A stretch of DNA of 5,426 nt from CAVOBC01 sp963693635 (GCA_963693635.1 CAVOBC010000328.1:1-5426); one strand, 5' to 3'; counted from the stretch's first letter, positions 1-5,426 are shown. Numbers and translations are program-made. Notes: generated from the letters alone by a model not told the origin.

Positions 1-1557
1 CTTGTTGCCAAGTGCCACGTCCTGTTCGGGAATGTCGTTGGCGATGTTGTTGATGCGCTCATGGCGCACATCGGTCATCTTTTGATGGTTGTCATCATCG
101 TATGAAATGTCGCCGGTGTCGTAGTCCTTCTCGATGCCCCCGATCCGATGTTCAAGCCCGGCCACGCCGGGCTTGGCCCATACGCGAGCGAGCGTCTCTG
201 CATCTCGCCCGGCTGGCGAAAAGTCTTCTGACGGTTCGGCATATTTGACGGGGAATGGCTCGTAATCGTTAAAGTCGGGCACGTGCCAGGGTTCTGAGGC
301 ATTCGCGAGGTAGCCGTCGCTCAGAAGCATGACAGGCGTCATGTACTTGGTAGCAAGGCGCACTGCCTCAATCGCAACGTCGAAACAGTCTGTGCACGTG
401 GACGCGGAGATCACGGGCATGATCGTGTCAGCGTGGCGCCCGGAGAGCGCGAGATTCAGGTCCGATTGCTCGGTCTTGGTTGGCAGGCCGGTTGATGGAC
501 CGCCGCGCTGCGTATTGATCACAATGAGGGGTAATTCCGTCGCGATCGCCAGACTGATGCCCTCGCCCTTGAGCGAGATGCCGGGACCGGAACTGGACGT
601 AATACCCAACGAACCAGCAAAGGAGGCGCCAAGCGCGGCGCAGACTGCCGCAATCTCGTCCTCGGCCTGAAAGGTCACAACGTCGAATTGCTTGTGATTC
701 GACAGGGTGTGCAGAAGGCTTGATGCTGGCGTAATGGGATAGGACGCGAATACGATCGGCACTTCTGCGAGTTGACCGCCGGCCAACAATCCGTACGCGA
801 TGGCGTCGGAGCCTGTAGTGTTACGATAAAGCCCGGGAGCCATGACGGCCGCAGGCACCTTGTAGATCTCGACACCACTTGGCAGTTCGGCGGTCTCACC
901 GTAGGCGTGACCCGCGTTGAGCGCGGCAATGTTGGCGTCGCGAATGTCTGGTTTGCTGTTGAATTTGCTGCTCAGTCCGTCGACCGTTGCGTCCCGGCTG
1001 CGATCAAAAAGCCACATCACCAGACCCAGGGTCCACATATTCTTGCAACGCACAGCAAACTTGTGCGACAGGTTGAATGGCTTGACCGCTTCCAGCACCT
1101 GCTTGGTCACTTCGATGTCAATAACGCGGTAACCGTCCAGGCTGTTGTCGTCAAGGGGATTGGTTGTATATCCCGCCCGCGTCAGGTTTCTAGGCGTGAA
1201 AGCGTCCCGGTCGACAATGATTACGCCGCCTTCGACAAGGTCATTCAGCTGGGTGATAAGCGCGGCAGGGTTCATGCAAACCAGCACGTCGACAACATCC
1301 CCGGCGGTGGTTACCTCCTCCGATCCGAAGTAGATCTGGAACGCAGAAACGCCGAAGGTCGCCCCTGCAGGTGCCCGAATTTCTGCAGGGAAATCCGGGA
1401 AGGTCGCCAGGTCGTTTCCATAGATGGCTGTCGCCTCTGTGAAATTGTTACCTGTCAACTGCATACCGTCGCCGGAATCCCCGGCGAATCTGACCACTAC
1501 ATCGCTGGCATGGGTGAATTGCGGCTCAAGTGACGTGGTTTCTTCAACAACCGACAT
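1..1557 (-). CDS. korA: 2-oxoglutarate/2-oxoacid:ferredoxin oxidoreductase, fused gamma-alpha subunit (KorA-like), 3' end outside window
   Basis: This is the large chain of a CoA-dependent 2-oxoacid:ferredoxin oxidoreductase, a cytoplasmic enzyme that converts a 2-oxoacid (most likely 2-oxoglutarate) and CoA to acyl-CoA and CO2 while reducing ferredoxin. It works with a TPP-binding beta chain (KorB), probably encoded just left of the window. The first 519 codons are visible without a stop; relatives are about 600-650 residues. Residues 20-225 are the gamma domain, with GDSGDGMQLTG at 26-36 and FPDFPAEIRAPAG at 53-65. The alpha domain follows, with YPITPAS at 273-279, SSGPGISLK at 322-330, GGPSTGLPTKTEQSDL at 352-367 and LLSDGYLANASEPW at 411-424. 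All are hallmarks of fused KorA chains. The ATG at 1557 is preceded by only a weak purine-rich site (GCGAGAAAAAC). Substrate choice within the family cannot be settled from sequence alone, so korA is a family-level symbol. Confidence 0.93.
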   Translation of the reverse strand, partial: MSVVEETTSLEPQFTHASDVVVRFAGDSGDGMQLTGNNFTEATAIYGNDLATFPDFPAEIRAPAGATFGVSAFQIYFGSEEVTTAGDVVDVLVCMNPAALITQLNDLVEGGVIIVDRDAFTPRNLTRAGYTTNPLDDNSLDGYRVIDIEVTKQVLEAVKPFNLSHKFAVRCKNMWTLGLVMWLFDRSRDATVDGLSSKFNSKPDIRDANIAALNAGHAYGETAELPSGVEIYKVPAAVMAPGLYRNTTGSDAIAYGLLAGGQLAEVPIVFASYPITPASSLLHTLSNHKQFDVVTFQAEDEIAAVCAALGASFAGSLGITSSSGPGISLKGEGISLAIATELPLIVINTQRGGPSTGLPTKTEQSDLNLALSGRHADTIMPVISASTCTDCFDVAIEAVRLATKYMTPVMLLSDGYLANASEPWHVPDFNDYEPFPVKYAEPSEDFSPAGRDAETLARVWAKPGVAGLEHRIGGIEKDYDTGDISYDDDNHQKMTDVRHERINNIANDIPEQDVALGNK

Positions 1558-1644
1558 ATTTTGTTTTTCTCGCAAGTAAACTGGACCATTGCAGCGCTAT
1601 CCCAACACTCGCTTATCGAATGGGCTGAGTCTGCGTTGATCTGG

Positions 1645-1785
1645 TCTGGTGAAGGTTGATCTGGTGAAGGTTGATCTGGTGAAGGTTCTGGTGAAGGTTC
1701 TGGTGAAGGTTCTGGTGAAGGTTGATCTGGTGAAGGTTGATCTGGTGAAGGTTGATCTGGTGAAGGTTGATCTGGTGAAGGTTGA
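1645..1785. repeat. Tandem repeat array, ten units of 12 or 15 bp, upstream of korA
   Basis: Ten perfect copies of TCTGGTGAAGGT lie head to tail. Units start at 1645, 1660, 1675, 1687, 1699, 1711, 1726, 1741, 1756 and 1771. All units except the third to fifth are followed by a TGA spacer, giving 15-bp periods, while those three have 12-bp periods. The array is therefore 2 long, 3 short, 5 long. A degenerate partial unit (TGATCTGG) precedes it at 1637-1644. The absence of any mismatch between units points to recent slippage or active homogenisation. The array sits 88 bp before the korA start codon. All period lengths are multiples of three, and on the minus strand the array has no stop in any frame, but I see no gene that uses it as coding sequence. 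Confidence 0.95.
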
Positions 1786-1803
1786 TCCCCGATTAAGCCG
1801 CTT

Positions 1804-1831
1804 ATTTTAGCAGATCCCAAGCCGATTTGAA
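1804..1831 (-). promoter_or_regulatory. Candidate sigma70 promoter with extended -10, reading toward korA
   Basis: On the minus strand a TAAAAT hexamer (1804-1809) is preceded by TGC, giving an extended -10 of the form TGnTAAAAT. A weak -35, TTCAAA (1826-1831), lies 16 bp upstream. Transcription from here would start near 1797 and carry the whole repeat array in a leader of about 240 nt before korA. A second TATAAT hexamer on the same strand (1899-1904) has no good -35. Both assignments come from consensus matching only. Confidence 0.35.
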
Positions 1832-1939
1832 TGTGTCTCGGGCGGTTTGCATGACACAAAACCGCTGTGCAATCCGGGCTTTAGCAGATTATTTGTTCAT
1901 TATAGGACTGACGACGACCGATACCCGACTTTCCTGTCG

Positions 1940-2257
1940 TCACCGCTGCAGGACCTGGAATTCCATCGCGACGGAGCCAACCATGATCTGATCACCGTAT
2001 TCGACCGCGACGAGGCCCTTATTCTCAATATTCTGTCCGTTGACACATGTGCCGTTGGTCGACCCCAGGTCTTCGATGAATGTTCGACTTTGGACGACCT
2101 TCAGGCGCACATGTTTGCGAGACACATCCACGTGGTTGATGACAAAGGGTGCGTCCTTGGGGTTCCTGACGATGACGACGCCGTCAGCTGCGTTCAGCTG
2201 ATGATCCGGAATCCTGATAGCATAATGCAGCCCGTTTTCATCCCGACCGTCCAGCAC
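1940..2257 (-). CDS. Small FHA-domain protein (phosphothreonine-binding)
   Basis: The product is about 105 residues and is essentially a single forkhead-associated domain, a fold that binds phosphothreonine peptides and usually serves Ser/Thr kinase signalling or secretion-system control. The strand and loop signature is clear: VIVRNPKD at 28-35, VSRKH at 45-49, IEDLGSTNGTCVNG at 61-74 and YGDQIMVG at 87-94. The usual phosphopeptide-contact residues R31, S46, H49 and N68 are present. The glycine that normally precedes the first arginine (GR) is valine here (VR). The start is a GTG at 2257 with a weak CGGAA-like site just upstream. The frame stays open for 16 more codons, back to a TAG at 2306-2308, and that extra stretch (RFARSLELSEY) contains no usual start codon but reads like protein. 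The gene may therefore be a stand-alone FHA protein with a GTG start, or the surviving 3' end of a longer one. No partner kinase or phosphatase is in the window. Confidence 0.82.
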   Translation of the reverse strand: MLDGRDENGLHYAIRIPDHQLNAADGVVIVRNPKDAPFVINHVDVSRKHVRLKVVQSRTFIEDLGSTNGTCVNGQNIENKGLVAVEYGDQIMVGSVAMEFQVLQR

Positions 2258-2367
2258 GTATTCCGATAACTCGAGCGAGCGTGCGAAACGGGTTTGACTG
2301 TCAGGCTATCAAGCACTTCCCCCCGCTTGTCCTAGCGTGCCGCGAGCGCGATTCTGATATAGCTCGA

Positions 2368-2395
2368 ACTATACGCCGGATCATGTAAATTTCAA
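2368..2395 (-). promoter_or_regulatory. Candidate sigma70 promoter for the FHA gene
   Basis: On the minus strand TTGAAA (2390-2395) and TATAGT (2368-2373) are separated by 16 bp, matching the -35/-10 consensus at 4 of 6 and 5 of 6 positions. It lies in the most AT-rich part of the gap. Transcription would begin near 2361, about 100 nt before the GTG start. It overlaps one copy of a 9-bp tandem duplication. This is a consensus match only. Confidence 0.4.
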
Positions 2396-2407
2396 TATTT
2401 TCAATAT
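2390..2407. repeat. 9-bp perfect tandem duplication (TTTCAATAT x2)
   Basis: TTTCAATAT occurs at 2390-2398 and again at 2399-2407 without mismatch, so on the minus strand ATATTGAAA is doubled. The duplication supplies two TTGAAA boxes, one of which is the proposed -35 of the FHA promoter. It could be a slippage event or a paired operator half-site. Confidence 0.8.
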
Positions 2408-2534
2408 CTTCGGACGCATCTTTCAAGTGCTGTCTCAACTTTGGCTCAAGGCACCAAAAGCTTGACTCCGCGCCGACCGGGCAGCCGGCGGTTAATGGCT
2501 TGCCGCCCCGACAGCAGGTTGCATCCGCAACTCT

Positions 2535-2558
2535 CATAGAACTGAACATAGAACTGAA
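2535..2558. repeat. 12-bp perfect tandem duplication (CATAGAACTGAA x2)
   Basis: CATAGAACTGAA occurs at 2535-2546 and again at 2547-2558 with no mismatch. It lies in the gap after the PhyH gene. In one minus-strand frame it doubles the residues QFYV ahead of ESCGC, but no gene is recognised there. Confidence 0.85.
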
Positions 2559-2617
2559 TCAAGATCCTGCCATGAGTTCCCCTGCGACCGCGCGATAAGC
2601 GCCACCGTGAAATGCTG

Positions 2618-3388
2618 CTAGAGCATGAGCGGAATCGAGGGGAAGGCAGCCGATCGGGTGCCGGCAATGGGCCGATTGTCATTGGCGTGATAGGTGAAGA
2701 CAACGGAGTACTTGGTGGTATCCGTCAGATTGCGACCTGCCGCATGAAACAGCCGACTGTGAAACAGCAGTACATCGCCGGCAGCGAGATTGACCGTCCG
2801 GGCATTTGCGACGAGGCTTTTGTTTTCACGCTGATCGGTGCGCAGGAACAGTTCCGCGTCAAGGCGCCCGCGCTCGATCGATTCCGTGTGGCTGCCAGGT
2901 ATTACGCGTAAACAGCCGTTCTTCTTATCTTCATCGCCGAGTGCAAGCCACGCCGTCACCAGATTCGGACGGTCGAACGACCAATAGCGATTATCCTGGT
3001 GCCAGCGGGTCGCGCTACTGAAGCCAGGACTCTTGGTCATGATGCAATTGTGGTGGCATTGGGAGAGCGCAACGTCTGCCGACCCTAACAACGGAGCGAT
3101 CGATCGACCGAGTGAGACGTCTGTGGCCCATTCGCGAACGATGCGGTCACGTGCGTATGCCTGCAAAAGCCGCCGAGGTGTCAGTCCGCCTTTGTCCACC
3201 AGGCTTGATGGCGCACCGGGGTATTGCAGGTCCGCCTCATACTCAATAGGTGCGATCGAGCCGGCGTGGTGGACGGTAGCGAGGTCTCGCAGTCGGGCGC
3301 AGGTGTCTGCGCCGGAATGCCCGCGCAGAACAGTGAAGCCGTCGCGCTCAAAGGCTCGACTGGCAAGGGCAAATGCCGCCTGGGCCAT
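2618..3388 (-). CDS. PhyH-family Fe(II)/2-oxoglutarate-dependent oxygenase
   Basis: This is a complete 256-residue cytoplasmic oxygenase of the phytanoyl-CoA dioxygenase family, which couples 2-oxoglutarate decarboxylation to hydroxylation of a small molecule. The iron facial triad is visible: H130-Q-D132 in RWHQDNRYW and the distal H215 in FHSRLFHAAGRN. Family landmarks DGFTVLRG (16-23), AWLALGDEDKKNGCLRVIPGSH (146-167) and GDVLLFH (204-210) are in the right order, and the length is normal. Lys226 falls at distal His +11, where the family usually has the 2-oxoglutarate-binding Arg. I chose the ATG at 3388 because AGGTG lies 7 nt upstream; an in-frame TTG at 3430 would add 14 unlikely residues. 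The gene starts 54 bp after the glmS remnant on the same strand, suggesting they once formed a transcription unit. The substrate cannot be predicted. Confidence 0.88.
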   Translation of the reverse strand: MAQAAFALASRAFERDGFTVLRGHSGADTCARLRDLATVHHAGSIAPIEYEADLQYPGAPSSLVDKGGLTPRRLLQAYARDRIVREWATDVSLGRSIAPLLGSADVALSQCHHNCIMTKSPGFSSATRWHQDNRYWSFDRPNLVTAWLALGDEDKKNGCLRVIPGSHTESIERGRLDAELFLRTDQRENKSLVANARTVNLAAGDVLLFHSRLFHAAGRNLTDTTKYSVVFTYHANDNRPIAGTRSAAFPSIPLML

Positions 3389-3390
3389 GG

Positions 3391-3402
3391 CCAAACACCT
3401 AC
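3391..3402 (-). promoter_or_regulatory. Ribosome-binding site fixing the PhyH start
   Basis: On the minus strand TAGTAGGTG lies upstream of ATG at 3388, with AGGTG separated from it by 7 nt. This is the best Shine-Dalgarno-like sequence near either possible start, and it favours the ATG over the TTG at 3430. Confidence 0.5.
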
Positions 3403-3442
3403 TATTTGAAGACTTGCATACTGCCACCAATGCGCCCCAAGG

Positions 3443-4494
3443 TCAGCGCACGGTCACGCATTTTGCGAGGTTTCTCGGACGATCCGGGTTGATATCTCGC
3501 ATGACTGCCAACTGGTACGCTAGCAACTGGCCTGGCACCACCTCAAGTACACTCCCGAGTGCGACATCGTCGTGCCCTAGGGTAGGAAGAAACTCATCAA
3601 AGAACTCGCTCGGCCTGTGGTCGATGCCGATCACGTACGCGCCTCGCGATTTGACCTCCGCGGCGGCGTTGGCGAGCAGCGGAGCGCCGCCGGCACCGAA
3701 AATGACGACCGGCATGCCTTCCTCAATGAGGGCGATGACCCCGTGTTTAAGCTCCCCCGCCGCAAACGCCTCGGCATGCAGGTGACTCGCTTCTTTCAGA
3801 TTCAACGCCGTGACGCGCAATGGCCAGTTGGGCGCCGGTCCAAGTACAAATGCATGCTGCGCGTCAGCCAGGCGGGTAAGCGACGCGCCGTTGCCCCGAC
3901 GATGCCAGCATCGAGATAGGTTGCGAGCACGTGACCCGCCTGGTCCAGCGCGTCCACCCCAGCGCTAACCGGCCCGGCGAGCATCGATGCTAGGAGATAC
4001 CCGGTTGCCATCTGGGCAGTCGCAGTTTTGGCTGAAAGGACGCAGATCTCCGCGCCGACCTCGTGGACCAGCGTGACATCCGCATCTCACTCAGATCGCC
4101 GTAGCGATTGTTGACGAGTGCAATGACCGACGCTCCGGTGCCGCGGGCGAATCGCGCTGCGTGCAGGGCGTCTGCGGTCTCGCCGCTCTGGCTGACGCAG
4201 ACAGCCACATCACGAGCGGACATCGCAATGTGGCTGTCTGGAATCTCATAGGCACGGACCGCCATGATGGTTGTACGGAGCTGAACCCGACTGCCGCGTT
4301 TCCGAATCAGCGCCCGGGATGAGCGCCATCTAGTTCTCGACGATGCCGTTGTGCACTAGCGCGAAGTCCCCGGTTGACGCCGCGCGCGGATGGAAATTGC
4401 AAAGGCTGACTTCGCCGTGGGTCGCCCATCGGATGTGGCCAAGAACCGCGGTGCTCGGGACCAGACAGTCGTCAAAGTCCCGGACGGAGGACAT
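3443..4494 (-). pseudogene. glmS: Decayed glmS-like gene (glutamine-fructose-6-phosphate aminotransferase)
   Basis: Intact GlmS makes glucosamine-6-phosphate from fructose-6-phosphate and glutamine, the first step to cell-wall amino sugars. Only pieces remain. Piece 1 (4494-4330) is part of the glutaminase domain, with HIRWATHGE and LVHNGIVEN; it is cut by a TAG where family members continue. Frame 2 resumes with WRSSRALIRKRG, then jumps near 4270 directly into the first SIS (sugar isomerase) domain, with VSQSGETADALHAARF and VIALVNN. About 200 residues, including the first sugar-phosphate loop, are gone. A one-base loss near 4080 shifts to ADVTLVHEVGAEICVLSAKT, and another near 3895 shifts to the C-terminal SIS domain, with LNLKEASHLHAEAFAAGELKHG and the diagnostic end DRPRNLAKCVTVR before TGA at 3443. 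The N-terminal nucleophile cysteine (MCGI) is also absent. The remnant covers about 1.05 kb against about 1.8 kb for a full gene. The identity is secure; activity is not credible. The two single-base losses alone could be sequence errors, but not the deletions. Confidence 0.88.
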
Positions 4495-4499
4495 CTGTG

Positions 4500-4986
4500 A
4501 GGCGAGGGTTCAATTGGCGTCGAAGATCATTCAGGACCTTGCGCTGCTGCAACCAGACAAGCCGTCACCAATGTTCACCACTACGAGGGGCGACGACGGT
4601 ATCGAGTTTGTGCTCAAAGACATTCTGCGGGTCGTCGATGATGCTGACGAGAAGTTCTACCGGGTCTATTCGACCCGCCTCATCCGCAATTATCTGTACC
4701 GTCCATTCCCAACTTCACACGCAAGTGGGTGCAGAAGAATATCTCGGTCAACGTTATTGCGATCGGACCAGGTGGCGAGGACGCGCCACTCGCACAGCGC
4801 AAATGGATCGACGCTGCACCTGCGGACGCTGCGGCCAACTATATCGCGATCTACGGCACCCGTTGCGCCATGATCTCACGCGTCAAAGAAGACTATCCCA
4901 CCGCGGTCATCATCGAATCTGCGGCCGTCTCGCGCGCGCTTGGGATCTCGTTCGACACCCTTTGGAATCTGTTGCCCGCGCCATAG
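4500..4986 (+). pseudogene. TrmB-like transcriptional regulator, C-terminal sensor part only, frameshifted
   Basis: TrmB-type regulators join an N-terminal winged helix to a C-terminal sensor domain and often control sugar metabolism. Here only about 160 C-terminal residues are seen. The first frame gives QLASKIIQDLALLQPDKP and GIEFVLKDILRVVDDADEKF. After about 4703 the frame must move by one base to give IPNFTRKWVQKNISVNVIAI, then NYIAIYGTRCAMISRVKED, PTAVIIESAAVSRALGISF and TLWNLLPAP before TAG at 4984. The pattern of an activity-like segment, a basic KWVQKNI helix, a YGTRCAMIS strand pair and a VIIES-FDTLW ending fits the TrmB sensor region. No helix-turn-helix can be found upstream, where the sequence is antisense glmS. 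Family assignment is by pattern and moderately sure; that the gene is broken is well supported. It was probably transcribed divergently from the glmS-like gene. Confidence 0.62.
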
Positions 4987-4992
4987 CGCGCA

Positions 4993-5006
4993 GGACGAAC
5001 GCGTCC
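4993..5006. terminator. Weak hairpin between convergent genes
   Basis: GGACG (4993-4997) and CGTCC (5002-5006) form a perfect 5-bp stem with an AACG loop, in the 30-bp gap between the regulator remnant and the convergent monooxygenase gene. There is no T-tract on either side, so this would be a poor intrinsic terminator. Confidence 0.15.
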
Positions 5007-5016
5007 GGGCCCGCCT

Positions 5017-5426
5017 TCAACCCGCCGGTGCGAGGGCCTCGAGCGCTGCCATGTCAGGGAACCCCGGATTGGACGGCGCAATGGGCTGGATGCAGACGTG
5101 CGACGCGCCAGCGGCCAGGTGCTCGTCGATTCGAGCCCTGATCTGTGCCGCATCACCCCAGGCAAAGGTTGCGTCAATGAACGCGTCGGACAAGCCGTTA
5201 ATATCCTCTTCGCTGAAACCGAGGCGCAACCAATTGTTGCGATAGTTCGGCAACTGCGCGTACATGCCCGCAGCGCCGCGGGCGGCGGCGCGCGCCACAT
5301 CCGGGTCCGAATTGAGGATCACTTTCTGCTCAACGCAAAGCAGAGGTCCCGCGCCCATGATTTCCCGCGCCTTTCGCGTGTGTGCAGGCGTCGTAAAATA
5401 GGGATGTGCACCACCGGCGGCGGTGC
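5017..5426 (-). CDS. Luciferase-like monooxygenase, probably F420-dependent class, C-terminal part (5' end outside window)
   Basis: The last 135 codons are visible and open to the window edge. They match the C-terminal part of luciferase-like (bacterial luciferase/F420-dependent) oxidoreductases, which use reduced FMN or coenzyme F420 to oxidise or reduce small organic substrates inside the cell. Landmarks in order are GAHPYFTTPAHTRKAREI, GPLLCVEQKVILNSDP, LPNYRNNWLRLGFSEEDING, the FAWGDAAQIRARIDEHLAAG helix and ASHVCIQPI near the end. The GAHPYF..P.HT.KAR and LPNY.NN.LRLGF blocks are typical of a subgroup annotated as F420-dependent, but the cofactor-binding N-terminus is not in the window, so the cofactor is inferred. 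The ending at TGA 5017 is normal for the family. The gene converges on the TrmB-like remnant with a 30-bp gap, and the visible part shows no damage. Confidence 0.85.
   Translation of the reverse strand, partial: TAAGGAHPYFTTPAHTRKAREIMGAGPLLCVEQKVILNSDPDVARAAARGAAGMYAQLPNYRNNWLRLGFSEEDINGLSDAFIDATFAWGDAAQIRARIDEHLAAGASHVCIQPIAPSNPGFPDMAALEALAPAG

Larger units (their letters stand above)
1558..1939. other. Gene-free interval between the FHA gene and korA
   Basis: This 382-bp interval holds the tandem array, the candidate promoter and little else. A 10-bp direct repeat TTTAGCAGAT occurs at 1806-1815 and 1880-1889, and the first copy overlaps the candidate -10. A 7-bp inverted repeat (GCGGTTT at 1842-1848, AAACCGC at 1859-1865, 10-nt loop) could fold, but it has no following T-tract, so I do not call it a terminator. 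Open frames crossing the interval have no recognisable domain. Confidence 0.6.
2258..2617. other. Gap of about 360 bp without a recognised gene
   Basis: Apart from the candidate FHA promoter and two small tandem duplications, I see no supported gene here. Short minus-strand frames exist (for example one ending at 2446 and one ending at 2301), but neither has a convincing domain and they change frame relative to each other. The interval may contain decayed coding sequence, as do neighbouring loci. I see no convincing terminator for the PhyH gene. Confidence 0.5.

Noticed and set aside
772..1533. 253-codon plus-strand open frame
   Set aside because: It lies antisense within korA, whose minus-strand protein has unmistakable family motifs throughout.
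1645..1785. CRISPR array
   Set aside because: Units are directly abutting 12-15 bp repeats with no unique spacers.
1497..1859. Minus-strand open frame with DQPSP/EPSP repeats, a possible proline-rich protein
   Set aside because: It is the tandem array read in a stop-free frame. It overlaps the start of korA in another frame, has no recognisable domain at either end, and the array is open in all three minus frames.
1842..1865. 7-bp inverted repeat as terminator of the FHA gene
   Set aside because: The stem has a 10-nt loop and no T-tract follows on the minus strand.
1847..2269. 140-codon plus-strand open frame
   Set aside because: Antisense to the FHA gene; the minus-strand product carries the clear SRxH and STNGT signatures.
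2301..2549. 82-codon minus-strand open frame between FHA and PhyH
   Set aside because: No domain, no clear ribosome-binding site, and it contains the promoter-like AT-rich segment.
3033..3785. 250-codon plus-strand open frame
   Set aside because: It runs antisense across the PhyH start and the GlmS C-terminus, both of which have strong minus-strand homology; its own product is low-complexity and unrecognised.
4690..4715. Programmed -1 frameshift in the TrmB-like gene
   Set aside because: No X-XXY-YYZ slippery heptamer or downstream pairing is apparent, and the gene already lacks its N-terminus, so simple mutation or sequence error is likelier.
4497..5141. 214-codon plus-strand open frame
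   Set aside because: It is an Arg/Cys-rich shadow frame of the TrmB-like remnant and the antisense of the monooxygenase 3' end.

Overview
The window reads as bacterial chromosomal DNA, moderately GC-rich by eye, with almost all coding on the minus strand. A fused 2-oxoacid:ferredoxin oxidoreductase alpha chain, an FHA protein, a PhyH-type oxygenase and a luciferase-like (F420-type) monooxygenase suggest an environmental bacterium. The F420-type enzyme would fit Actinobacteria, Chloroflexi or some Proteobacteria, but nothing here fixes the taxon. There are no rRNA or tRNA genes, insertion sequences or CRISPR arrays.

Layout, left to right. Positions 1-1557 (minus) hold the first 519 codons of a korA-like gene whose 3' end lies outside the window. 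Positions 1558-1939 form a non-coding interval with a striking array of ten short tandem repeats (1645-1785). A candidate extended -10 promoter beyond the array reads through it toward korA. Positions 1940-2257 (minus) encode a small protein that is almost entirely one FHA phosphothreonine-binding domain. Positions 2258-2617 have no recognisable gene, but carry a candidate promoter for the FHA gene and two small perfect tandem duplications. Positions 2618-3388 (minus) encode a complete PhyH-family Fe(II)/2-oxoglutarate oxygenase.

Positions 3443-4494 (minus) are a decayed glmS-like gene. Its N-terminus is missing, about 200 internal codons are deleted, and the frame is broken three times. From about 4500 to 4986, on the plus strand, lies the C-terminal sensor part of a TrmB-like transcriptional regulator; it lacks its DNA-binding domain and has one frameshift. 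The two remnants are head to head with both 5' ends missing at the same point. The simplest reading is one deletion that removed the shared divergent promoter region and both gene starts. Positions 5017-5426 (minus) are the C-terminal third of a luciferase-like monooxygenase that begins outside the window and converges on the regulator remnant.

The genes do not form an obvious intact pathway. korA belongs to central carbon metabolism, and the FHA gene upstream of it on the same strand may be independent. The right half looks like a former amino-sugar or sugar-regulated accessory locus in decay, with the PhyH oxygenase and the monooxygenase still intact as far as visible. I did not find a convincing new defence or mobile system. 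The most unusual signals are the repeat array in the likely korA leader and the glmS/TrmB deletion scar.
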